Shown: piece after piece, positions 1-7,103 of the stretch
Layout: each line of letters opens with the position of its first letter
Numbering within the stretch: position 1 is the stretch's first letter
Source: Lentisphaerota bacterium
Lineage (GTDB): Bacteria; Verrucomicrobiota; Kiritimatiellia; UBA8416; JAFGTH01
Length of the DNA: 15,890 nt
Assembly (NCBI GenBank): GCA_016934225.1
Contig: JAFGTH010000048.1
Span: forward strand, 1-15,890
Direction: 5' to 3'
The notes under the pieces: model-generated
Database searches by the model: none
What the model was told of the DNA's origin: nothing
What the model saw: only the letters and a program-made list of their open reading frames with translations
Translations under genes and position numbers: made by a program

Positions 1-580
1 AGTACAGTGGTTTCATGGGATCATTTTTGTGCTCTGATAGTCCGAATCTGATATTGGCGACGGCTGCGCTGCATTCAGCTTGCGTATTACAGGCAAAGAC
101 ATATTCGCTTCCGCTTCCCGCTATCGGCTTTATTACCGTTTTTTCCATTTGTCGCTGAAGAGCAAGTGCGCCGTCGGCATCATACACCAATTCCGCTCTG
201 GGACACGGAAGTCCGGCTTTGCGCCAAAGCCGTTTGCTTTCATATTTATTGCGGCAGATTCGTATAGACTCAGGCGAGGGATAACGAAGCGACATTTCCT
301 GCGCCAGCCGCGCGGCAAGACGCATGGATTCGCAATCGAAACATGTGATTCCCGCCGGTTTACCGCCTCTTTTATCAAAATGCGCATTAAGCGCGGAAAA
401 TGTTTCCTCATAATTTTTTAGATTGGTCAATATTTCCGTTCCGTTCGGCGGTTGCGGTTCGATAGCTTTGGATCGTTCCATACGATCTGTGAGAAACAGG
501 ACCTCTTCCGAGAATTGCCTGCTGATCAGATCAATGTAATCGGATGTTGTTCCAACTATAAGTATTGGACTCTTAGGCAA
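1..580 (-). CDS. ATP-grasp ligase, N-terminal part (cut by left edge)
   Basis: Translating the minus strand from a TTG at 580-578 gives an uninterrupted frame of about 193 residues to the window edge. It opens with a Rossmann-like pre-ATP-grasp segment (PILIVGTTSDYID), continues through CFDCESMRLAARLAQ, then NKYESKRLWRKAGLPCPRAE, and reaches a glycine-rich ATP-binding strand and loop (VIKPIAGSGSEYVF). This order is typical of ATP-grasp carboxylate-amine ligases, which use ATP to activate a carboxylate and join it to an amine or thiol. The metal-binding C-terminal half lies outside the window. TTG is chosen because GGGAGAAGG sits at 584-592, just upstream; an in-frame GTG at 598 is the alternative. 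The start overlaps the acyltransferase stop by 8 bases, so the two are probably translationally coupled. The substrate cannot be told from this fragment. Confidence 0.8.
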   Translation of the reverse strand, partial: MPKSPILIVGTTSDYIDLISRQFSEEVLFLTDRMERSKAIEPQPPNGTEILTNLKNYEETFSALNAHFDKRGGKPAGITCFDCESMRLAARLAQEMSLRYPSPESIRICRNKYESKRLWRKAGLPCPRAELVYDADGALALQRQMEKTVIKPIAGSGSEYVFACNTQAECSAAVANIRFGLSEHKNDPMKPLY

Positions 581-1508
581 GATCCTTCTCCCTGCCACAT
601 TCAGCCAACACGTGCGGCAGATCAGACATCATATAGAGCGGTCTGGGCGTGAGATGGAAAAGCTTCTTCCACGAGAAGTCTCCACACAGAAAATCTACGC
701 TCGAAATTTGCCGTTCGCACGCGTACTTCATATGATGCATATTAATCAGCTTTGCCACTCCGGGATATCTGGAATCGGTTCCGCCGGCAAGTAATGTATA
801 TGTGTCGTTGTATATGCTGCCGAGGTCCACGGCTGCCGGCGTTCCGCCAATAAGCACCGTTGTAATGCGCATCATTTCATTCTCGCGCAGGTAATGCATC
901 AACGACCTGAAACTCTCTCGGAAACGATTGTCGTAAAAATATGAATCACTGCCGAATCGCTGGACGCTTAAATCCGCAATGTACTCAAAGTCGGATAATT
1001 GATTATAACGATACTCAACACCCATTGCTTCAATAGCGGCCAGATCCTTTTTTAATCTTTTTCGCGATTTCGGCGAGAACTCCTGGAAATAATTCTCAAT
1101 TTCATATTCGTATCTTGGCGGCTCAAAAAGGTATCCGATCTCGTCAACCGGCATTTCTATTCCCAGCGGCAACATATACCGAAGATAATTTTGGGACGGA
1201 CATTGATTCAACAATGCCTGCAATACGTTGGGCGCGGCAATAACCCGGTTCTGTTCCAGCCAGGTTTTCTCATGCCACGTTTCGCCGGGAAAATATCCGT
1301 AGTACCCCGATTCCTCAATCCGGCAAAGGGGCAACAGCGACGGCGCGACACCTGCATCATCGGAAATGATAAAGTGAGGCGTCCTCTGAAAGTGTTTATG
1401 GAAACACTCGCGAACAGCCCAGAGATCGCTGATTAGATCTCTGGGCATCAACTGCGTCCACAACTCCCGACACTCTTCAATGTCGGCAGCAATACGGAAT
1501 TCGGCCAT
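573..1508 (-). CDS. BioF2/FemAB-like GNAT acyltransferase
   Basis: This 311-residue cytoplasmic protein has no signal peptide or membrane segment. The second half fits the BioF2-like acetyltransferase fold (Acetyltransf_6, as in CelD/BcsL and FemAB relatives). A basic helix (SPKSRKRLKKDL, about 145-156) is followed by strands IGGTPAAVDLGSIYNDTYTLLAGG (about 220-243), then the typical core with SRYPGVAKLINMHHMKYA (247-264) and VDFLCGDFSWKK (271-282). Such enzymes transfer an acyl or aminoacyl group to an amine. Specificity cannot be read here. It begins 6 bases after the SpeD-like gene and overlaps the next gene, an ATP-grasp ligase, which suggests consecutive amide-forming steps. No strong ribosome binding site precedes the ATG, so translation may be coupled to the upstream gene. 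Confidence 0.82.
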   Translation of the reverse strand: MAEFRIAADIEECRELWTQLMPRDLISDLWAVRECFHKHFQRTPHFIISDDAGVAPSLLPLCRIEESGYYGYFPGETWHEKTWLEQNRVIAAPNVLQALLNQCPSQNYLRYMLPLGIEMPVDEIGYLFEPPRYEYEIENYFQEFSPKSRKRLKKDLAAIEAMGVEYRYNQLSDFEYIADLSVQRFGSDSYFYDNRFRESFRSLMHYLRENEMMRITTVLIGGTPAAVDLGSIYNDTYTLLAGGTDSRYPGVAKLINMHHMKYACERQISSVDFLCGDFSWKKLFHLTPRPLYMMSDLPHVLAECGREKDLA

Positions 1509-1514
1509 TAGTTT

Positions 1515-1982
1515 CTAAAGTCTCAACGCCGTATGTACAATGCAGTGAGATCCCTTAAAGAATTCCATGGCAAACTTCTCGACAACTTTAGGCTCATATG
1601 GTTTGCAGCTGAACACATCCAGATATGTCGCGTTCGTCAGATTGGCGAAATGCGCGGAGATAAGTGATGTTTCAATCAATTGCACCATGGAGAAACCCGC
1701 AACCCGTTCGTCTTCTCCGAAGTTCACAACCAATGTGTCCTGGAAACGTTTCATCTCTATCAGATCGCACAGTTCTACGACGAACTGACGTATCTTGTCC
1801 GCATTGCGGATTATTTCCGGATCGCAATTATATATATCTATGCTCGATGCCACGCCCCATGCGCGTCTTGTTATAGCATCCAGCAAGATTTGCGACGGAG
1901 GTTCCTCCTCCACATTCCCTGTTATGTCGCGAAAAGCGACTTTGTCCATTACGGCCACCGACGGTTCTTCACATACCTGCAT
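1515..1982 (-). CDS. SpeD-like pyruvoyl-dependent decarboxylase homologue
   Basis: This 155-residue protein aligns by eye, without gaps, with the core of bacterial S-adenosylmethionine decarboxylase (SpeD). The stretch GFSMVQLIETSLISAH (residues 96-111) matches the segment that ends ESHLTIH in SpeD. The self-cleaving serine that becomes the pyruvoyl group is kept (Ser106), as are the processing histidine (His111) and the catalytic cysteine in LDVFSC (Cys126). The Glu and His on either side of the serine are replaced by Thr and Leu. The usual G-(K/R)-H-L start of the domain is WGVASS here, followed by a recognisable DIYNCDPE. These changes argue for a decarboxylase with a substrate other than AdoMet. 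The ATG at 1982 is preferred because AAGGAG (1991-1996) lies 8 bases upstream; a GTG at 1991 overlapping the TetR stop would add three residues. Confidence 0.72.
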   Translation of the reverse strand: MQVCEEPSVAVMDKVAFRDITGNVEEEPPSQILLDAITRRAWGVASSIDIYNCDPEIIRNADKIRQFVVELCDLIEMKRFQDTLVVNFGEDERVAGFSMVQLIETSLISAHFANLTNATYLDVFSCKPYEPKVVEKFAMEFFKGSHCIVHTALRL

Positions 1983-1987
1983 TTGCC

Positions 1988-2692
1988 TCACTCCTTCTTT
2001 GCTGAAGTAATGGCCTCCTTAGTAAAACGTTCGAGGCTTGCTACCATAGCTCCTCGCAACGACCTGAAAACTGCGTCAACATCATCTTCTTCTGAAGCTA
2101 TCACTGCGAATGAGTAGTACCCGGAGACAAAACCGGCCACCGCGCACGCGATTCTGCGGAGCACATTCTGCGACGGTTTCTGATGGAGCACCGTTTTTAT
2201 CATTCGCTCAATCTGACCCAGATAATTGACAAACGGCTTCTCGATGGCGGCATTATCTCTTTCCAAGGTCAGATTGGTCCTTCCCTGAAAGAAGAGAACA
2301 AAATCTTCCCATCGGTTTGAAAAAAACTTTATGTGCGTTGCCATTATTGAATCGAGAAGCTCCGTGAGATCGGTTATCGTTTTACAATCTTCCTTGAGGT
2401 TTTTGATAAGATCTTTCAATAGCTTTGCGACAAGTTCCTGAATGATTTCTTCTTTCGTTGTGTAGTAATTGTAGAAAGTCCCTTTTCCTACATCCGCGCG
2501 TTCTGTGATGTCATCAATGCGCGCAAGATCAAATCCCTTTTCAGAAAAAACCGAACGCGCTGCTTCCAGTAATTTACGGCGCGTCGCCACCGTCTTTCTT
2601 TCCGTACGAGAACTTCCATCTCCCGATTGCAAAGACACTTGACCCGCAGTTTCATCACCTGACATCCTATTCATGCGCGACATAATGGTCAT
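1988..2692 (-). CDS. TetR-family transcriptional regulator
   Basis: A 234-residue one-component regulator. The N-terminal DNA-binding domain covers about residues 37-83: TRRKLLEAARSVFSEKGF, then the helix-turn-helix DITERADVGKGTFYNYYTTKEEI, which is diagnostic of TetR/AcrR proteins. The helical C-terminal part would bind an inducer and dimerise. A polar extension of about 35 residues precedes the domain and contains further ATG codons (residues 4, 7 and 10), so the true start may be internal. It is the first gene of the minus-strand operon, and its last codons carry the ribosome binding site of the SpeD-like gene. It probably controls its own operon through the inverted repeat just upstream. 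The ligand is unknown; a metabolite of the pathway is a reasonable inference. Confidence 0.92.
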   Translation of the reverse strand: MTIMSRMNRMSGDETAGQVSLQSGDGSSRTERKTVATRRKLLEAARSVFSEKGFDLARIDDITERADVGKGTFYNYYTTKEEIIQELVAKLLKDLIKNLKEDCKTITDLTELLDSIMATHIKFFSNRWEDFVLFFQGRTNLTLERDNAAIEKPFVNYLGQIERMIKTVLHQKPSQNVLRRIACAVAGFVSGYYSFAVIASEEDDVDAVFRSLRGAMVASLERFTKEAITSAKKE

Positions 2693-2695
2693 AAC

Positions 2696-2709
2696 TGACT
2701 ATCGAGTCA
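2696..2709. promoter_or_regulatory. Inverted repeat upstream of the TetR gene, candidate operator
   Basis: TGACT-ATCG-AGTCA forms perfect 5-base arms around a 4-base centre, 4 bases upstream of the first TetR ATG. TetR proteins bind short inverted repeats over their own promoters, so this is a plausible autoregulatory site. On the minus strand a weak -35/-10 pair (TTGTTT, 17 bases, GATAGT) would overlap it. The arms are short, so chance occurrence is possible. Confidence 0.35.
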
Positions 2710-3077
2710 ATAATTATTTTAAACAATCTGTTGTGGATGACAGATCAAATAGCCACTATATGATGTAGATTTAATGTTTTCTGTCGGTAATTTTGGTCGA
2801 AAACAGCCAAAACGCCTTTAAAACGGCATGTTTCTAACGAATCTGATGTATTCCACCATAGGTTCACCCGGTTATTCTGTTGTTCACATTCTCTGTTCTT
2901 CCGGATATAGTGCGCGTTTTCGATAGGGGGTTTATCGCATTGCTGCCGCATGAATAAGATTACTCGTTCGCGTTTGAAATAATGTTATACGCGCAACACA
3001 TCGCGTTACTACATGATACGGAATTGCGAAGTTCCAATTTGTACAATGATTATCCGCATATGAAGAAAGGTAAATAA
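2710..3077. other. Non-coding gap between divergent TetR and Gfo/Idh genes
   Basis: AT-rich spacer with no convincing gene. It must hold the promoters of both flanking units. Visible elements are a small hairpin CGATA-(7)-TATCG at 2921-2937 and an 8-base palindrome TTGTACAA at 3039-3046 overlapping a TACAAT that could act as a -10 for the plus-strand gene. A ribosome binding site GAAAGG lies about 8 bases before the ATG at 3078. No matching -35 is clear. Confidence 0.4.
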
Positions 3078-4244
3078 ATGATCCGCATAGGTGTGGCAGG
3101 TTTCGGAAGGCGAATTAGTTCGGTGATAAATCATGTACTGCGTGATGTCGATCCGGATATCCGTGTTGTCGGCATCGTTGATCCTGACGAGAAAGGCGCG
3201 CGTTCCCGTCTTGCCGAATGCGATGCAAAAGATGCCGTGTTCTATAATTCGCTTGATACAATGGTACGCAAAGCCAAACTAGACGCACTGGCTATCGGCA
3301 CACGTTGTAATCTGCATACGCCATATGCAATTAAAGCCGCTCAATATGACATTCCGTTATATCTGGAAAAGCCGGTCGCCATTTCCATGAAACAAGCAAC
3401 TAGTCTCGAACGCGCATTTCGCAAAACACATTGCCCTGTAGTGGTTAGTTTTCCCCTGCGTGTTTCACCGTTATGCGTCCTTGCGAAAAACTATATTGCC
3501 GACGGCGCCGTTGGAAAACCCATACACATAACGGCTCTTAATTACGTTCCATACGGCACGTGTTACTGGATTGAGGGTTACCGCAATTATGAAGTCACAC
3601 AAGGCTTGTTTTTACAAAAAGCCACGCATGATTTTGATTATATGAGTTATCTGATGAACTCGCCGATTGTTCGTGTTGCGGCCATGGCAAGTTGGGGACA
3701 GGTTTTCGGCGGTAATATGCCCGCCGGTTTAACATGTTCGAAATGCAGAAAACGGCATACTTGTTTGGAAAGCCCGGAATACAGGAAACGTCTGGGTGAA
3801 AAAACAGCAGACCATTTATGTGTATTCGGCGAAGATTGCGGCTCTCCTGAAACAGGCATAAACGAAGATTGCTCAAGTGCACTCGTCGAGTTCGCATCCG
3901 GCGCACACGGCATATATACCCAGGTCTTCTATGTGCGGGGCGATGCAAATGCCCGCGGCGCTTCGGTCAGCGGCTATATGGGTACTGTTAAATTCGATTG
4001 GTACGCGAACGAGCTTCACCGAATTCGGCACCATGAACTATTTAACGCGACGGAAAAGGCAACTGGAGACACCGGTCATTTCGGCGGAGATTTGGAACTC
4101 GCGGAGGATTTCCTGAATGTCATAAAAGGACGCGGAAAGTCCCGCACAACAATTCAAATGGGCATACAAAGTGTTTATGCCTGCCTCGCTGCAAAGGAGT
4201 CCGCCGAAACCGGTAAATTCGTCAAGGTGCGTCAGGTAGGTTAA
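3078..4244 (+). CDS. Gfo/Idh/MocA-family NAD(P)-dependent oxidoreductase with Cys cluster
   Basis: 388 residues, soluble. The N-terminal Rossmann domain starts at once (IRIGVAGFGRR, residues 2-12), with VVGIVDPD at 30-37 and the family EKPV motif at 97-100. The C-terminal domain begins near 125 and carries the catalytic-type KATHDFDYM (181-189; Lys181, His184 and Asp185 as candidate residues). Members oxidise or reduce sugars, inositols, amino compounds or tetrapyrroles with NAD(P). An insertion at about 218-265 contains Cys220, 223, 229, 248, 254 and 265 (C-x2-C-x5-C then three more), which looks like a structural metal site and is not part of the core fold. The glycine loop is also non-standard, with Arg11-Arg12 following GFG. 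The substrate is unknown. It precedes a flavodoxin by about 45 bases and probably shares its transcript. Confidence 0.88.
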   Translation: MIRIGVAGFGRRISSVINHVLRDVDPDIRVVGIVDPDEKGARSRLAECDAKDAVFYNSLDTMVRKAKLDALAIGTRCNLHTPYAIKAAQYDIPLYLEKPVAISMKQATSLERAFRKTHCPVVVSFPLRVSPLCVLAKNYIADGAVGKPIHITALNYVPYGTCYWIEGYRNYEVTQGLFLQKATHDFDYMSYLMNSPIVRVAAMASWGQVFGGNMPAGLTCSKCRKRHTCLESPEYRKRLGEKTADHLCVFGEDCGSPETGINEDCSSALVEFASGAHGIYTQVFYVRGDANARGASVSGYMGTVKFDWYANELHRIRHHELFNATEKATGDTGHFGGDLELAEDFLNVIKGRGKSRTTIQMGIQSVYACLAAKESAETGKFVKVRQVG

Positions 4245-4289
4245 GATAACTCTAAAACTTACAATAACGGTGTGGTGATTCAGAAAACA

Positions 4290-4739
4290 ATGAAGATATT
4301 GGTCGCATACTACTCACAAACCGGTAACACAAAAAAACTTGCCGAGACGATAGCGCGTAAATTGAACTGCGATATAGACCCGATTAGCGATAAAACGGAT
4401 CGAAAGGGAATTTTAGGCTGGATCTTGGCTGGGCGTGATGCATTCTTCAAACGCCTGACCCATATCGAGCATCAAAAAAAACCGGCGGATTATGATCTTG
4501 TCGCGATCGGCTCTCCTGTCTGGGCCGGCACAATGGCTCCTGCAGTCAGACGTTATCTTTCAAATAACAAATGCGGGACCGTCGCTTTTTTCTGTACATA
4601 TAGAGGTTCCGCCGGAAAAACGTTTGCCGAGATGGAGAAATTAAGCGCCGTGCCAAGAGCTTATTTGGGCCTGAAAGCCGGACGAATCGCAGATTCAAAC
4701 GATAAAATTGACGAATTCTGTGATGCTCTCAGCAAATAA
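4290..4739 (+). CDS. Flavodoxin-like protein
   Basis: 149 residues from the ATG at 4290, which places the family signature MKILVAYYSQTGNT at the exact N-terminus. In-frame GTG codons at 4272 and 4275 would add up to six residues; neither start has a good ribosome binding site. FMN phosphate loop SQTGNT is at 9-14, the second FMN loop GSPVWAGTMAP at 74-84, and a third at about 102-110 (CTYRGSAGK). Flavodoxins carry single electrons between reductases and target enzymes in the cytoplasm and often replace ferredoxin when iron is short. The helix segment GILGWILAGRDAFFKR (40-55) is typical of the short flavodoxins of anaerobes. It follows the oxidoreductase on the same strand and is convergent with a TonB-dependent receptor, with only 11 bases between stops. 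Confidence 0.88.
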   Translation: MKILVAYYSQTGNTKKLAETIARKLNCDIDPISDKTDRKGILGWILAGRDAFFKRLTHIEHQKKPADYDLVAIGSPVWAGTMAPAVRRYLSNNKCGTVAFFCTYRGSAGKTFAEMEKLSAVPRAYLGLKAGRIADSNDKIDEFCDALSK

Positions 4740-4750
4740 CAGTTGTACGG

Positions 4751-6865
4751 TCAAAAAACCCAGTCGGCTGCAAGCACAAGATTCCGGCCGGGTTCATTTA
4801 CACCCGACCCGTGAATGCGGTAGTCCTCGTCCGTAACATTCTCCAGCGCTGCTGAAACCGATAAATCATTGCTTACATCAAAACCAAATCGAAGATCGTA
4901 CACCGTGTATCCCGGTGTGCCGCCTGGCGGAATACGACTCGTATCCCGCTTGTCCGTAGATGACAGCTTGTCTGCCTTTGCAGCGACGACACAACCACAC
5001 TCTGCCCAGTACCTGTCCGAATCCCATCGCAATCCCAACCGAGCCGTCGGAGGCATTAGCCTGTCCATCGGCTCTTCCACGAGCACCGGATCAGAAGTCG
5101 GATACGTCTCCACTACGCCGTGCAACCAAGTGAATGCCCCCAATACGCTGAAATTCGATATAAGTTTCGCGCTGAGATCCAATTCTACTCCATGAACATA
5201 TCCGTCCCCTGAATTCTTTTTCGTTACCTCGCGCAAACCGTCTATCGTGCGACCGGTTGGAGTTCGAACAATCATGCCGTCTATGTCGGTGTAGAAATAC
5301 GCGAATTTTCCGCTCGCCAGCGCCCCCTTTGTTTTCAATCCTATTTCATATGACATGAACCGTTCAGGAGATAAATCCGGAGACGGCGTCTCTATCTCGT
5401 CCGTCCTCGCAGAATCCAGCCTCGTCAGATCAGACAGGTTCGGAGCGCGGAATCCCTGCGACACACCGGCGAACAAATTGTGCGATTTGCTATCGTCCAG
5501 ACTCCATAAGATACGAGCGTTTCCGACAACGGAATCCCATTCGTCATTCACGCGAATCCGTTCCCCGGTATCAGGATCCTGCACTGCCCGCGCATCGGCA
5601 GCCGCATAGTCATATCGGCAGCCAATAATTACCTGTAACGATTTGCGCATGGATATTGCGTTCTGAACATAGATTCCCAAGTTATCGTACGTTGCGTCAT
5701 CGCCAACCGGCCCTTGAACAGCAACGCTCTTTACTGAACCGTCCGGATTATACGCCTTGTTGAAAGAACTAACATCGTCATGATAAGATTCTGTTCCGTA
5801 GATCAGTTCACCAATAGGCGTATCGCTCTTAAGCTGCACGAATGCTCCAACCGTATTAACATCAAAGCCCTGGATATCATGTCTGTCGCGTGTTCGTAAT
5901 CGGTCCCTCTGCTCCGCCTGGCTATGATACGACAGGCCGGCATGCAACTGATTAATGAAATCGTTTGCCTCGTAGTGATGATACTGCAGATATGTCAATT
6001 CTCTATTCTGATCATTGGCCCGTCGTAGTTCGTCACCAACCGACAGCCCTTTCCAGTCTATGCCGTATATTGTCTTGTGCGTCCGCCATGCGTCATTGAT
6101 ATCAACACCTTGATGCGCTAATGTCAGCCATTCATTTTTATTTATAAAGTATTCAAGTTTTGCGTCCCAATCCGTTTCATTATATCCGGTTTTTTCCTGA
6201 GTACCAACATCAGCTCCACCACGAACATCGCCGAAAGTCTTGAGAGTATAACCCAAATGCACCGTCAGATCATCGGTTGGATGCCCAACCGATTCGACTC
6301 GACCGATGTGTGAATTCTCCGCGTCTGAGTAACGGTAATAGACCCGTCTATCCCAGTCGCTTCCGGGACGTAAATCGCGGACGCCTCGCGTGATGGCATG
6401 CACTGTTCCTCCGATGGCGTCACTCCCGTACAACACCGAAAAAGGACCGTGCATACACTCCAACCGGCTGACAGATCCGGCATCCACGGTATTCCAATAC
6501 TGGTTGGGTCCGTCCCTGAATACCGAATTGTTGAGCCTGATATCATCAATGAGAAACAGGGTCCGGAATCCGGTAAATCCTCTTATGTATGGCGATCCTT
6601 GTCCGTGCGAAGTCTTCTGAACAAATGTTCCCGTCTTCGTCTTTAGCGCTTCAGGCACTGTGCGAACCGCTTGTTTTGTTTGAAGCTCATCCGCATTCAA
6701 TACATCTCCGTAGTAGGGCGATAATGACAGCAATCGTTCCTCCCGGGTCGCCGTTACCACTATTGTGTCCTGATCCGAATCAAACGATTTTCCCGTTTCC
6801 ACTCCCAAGCACAGTCCTGCGGCTAAAAACAATATGGCGCAGCAACGCCCGACTATGTGACTCAT
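4751..6865 (-). CDS. TonB-dependent outer-membrane receptor (heme/siderophore type)
   Basis: 704 residues from the ATG at 6865, chosen because AAAAGGA (6873-6880) lies 7 bases upstream; an in-frame ATG at 6886 adds seven residues. A hydrophobic signal segment (CCAILFLAAGLCLG, about 8-21) is followed by the TonB box DTIVVTATR (33-41). The plug domain (to about residue 160) contains SPYIRGFTGFRTLFLIDD and the conserved GPFSVLYGSDAIGGTV. The remainder is a 22-strand-type barrel ending in ENVTDEDYRIHGSGVNEPGR and a C-terminal Phe, as expected for BAM-inserted proteins. The plug sequence resembles heme/hemoglobin and catecholate receptors more than BtuB, but the ligand cannot be fixed. It is divergent from the reductase gene at 7104, so the two may share control. 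Confidence 0.9.
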   Translation of the reverse strand: MSHIVGRCCAILFLAAGLCLGVETGKSFDSDQDTIVVTATREERLLSLSPYYGDVLNADELQTKQAVRTVPEALKTKTGTFVQKTSHGQGSPYIRGFTGFRTLFLIDDIRLNNSVFRDGPNQYWNTVDAGSVSRLECMHGPFSVLYGSDAIGGTVHAITRGVRDLRPGSDWDRRVYYRYSDAENSHIGRVESVGHPTDDLTVHLGYTLKTFGDVRGGADVGTQEKTGYNETDWDAKLEYFINKNEWLTLAHQGVDINDAWRTHKTIYGIDWKGLSVGDELRRANDQNRELTYLQYHHYEANDFINQLHAGLSYHSQAEQRDRLRTRDRHDIQGFDVNTVGAFVQLKSDTPIGELIYGTESYHDDVSSFNKAYNPDGSVKSVAVQGPVGDDATYDNLGIYVQNAISMRKSLQVIIGCRYDYAAADARAVQDPDTGERIRVNDEWDSVVGNARILWSLDDSKSHNLFAGVSQGFRAPNLSDLTRLDSARTDEIETPSPDLSPERFMSYEIGLKTKGALASGKFAYFYTDIDGMIVRTPTGRTIDGLREVTKKNSGDGYVHGVELDLSAKLISNFSVLGAFTWLHGVVETYPTSDPVLVEEPMDRLMPPTARLGLRWDSDRYWAECGCVVAAKADKLSSTDKRDTSRIPPGGTPGYTVYDLRFGFDVSNDLSVSAALENVTDEDYRIHGSGVNEPGRNLVLAADWVF

Positions 6866-7050
6866 GTTCAAATCCTTTTCTACCATTAGCTTATGCTCTT
6901 TAACCTCTTAAAACGTCTCGAAGATCAAGTTCATTAGAAATCTTTCAGCGCTGACGAATAAGTATATTTTCCGACATAAACGGGATTCGACCGTTCGGAT
7001 TTCTCAACCCGCCATCATTTTTCAGAAAACATGTTCGGAAATTAACGGCA

Positions 7051-7066
7051 GCAATTTAGAAATTGC
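7051..7066. promoter_or_regulatory. Perfect inverted repeat between divergent receptor and reductase genes
   Basis: GCAATTT-AG-AAATTGC has 7-base arms and a 2-base centre. It lies 37 bases before the reductase ATG and about 185 bases from the receptor start. It is a plausible repressor site for the reductase operon. It does not match the classic Fur consensus, and no other copy was noticed. Confidence 0.35.
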
Positions 7067-7103
7067 CAATTGAATCACAGCGGCTAAATAATATATTAAG
7101 CAC

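Noticed and set aside
80..421. Open frames on the plus strand (113 residues) and in a second minus frame (133-411)
   Set aside because: They are arginine-rich with no recognisable pattern and lie opposite or out of frame to the convincing ATP-grasp reading frame.
2745..2951. 68-residue minus-strand frame in the gap between divergent genes
   Set aside because: It has no ribosome binding site, no recognisable motif and an AT-rich composition typical of spacer DNA.
6945..6954. 10-base palindrome TCAGCGCTGA upstream of the receptor gene at 4751-6865
   Set aside because: A single short palindrome with no second copy and no match to a known operator; not enough to call a site.
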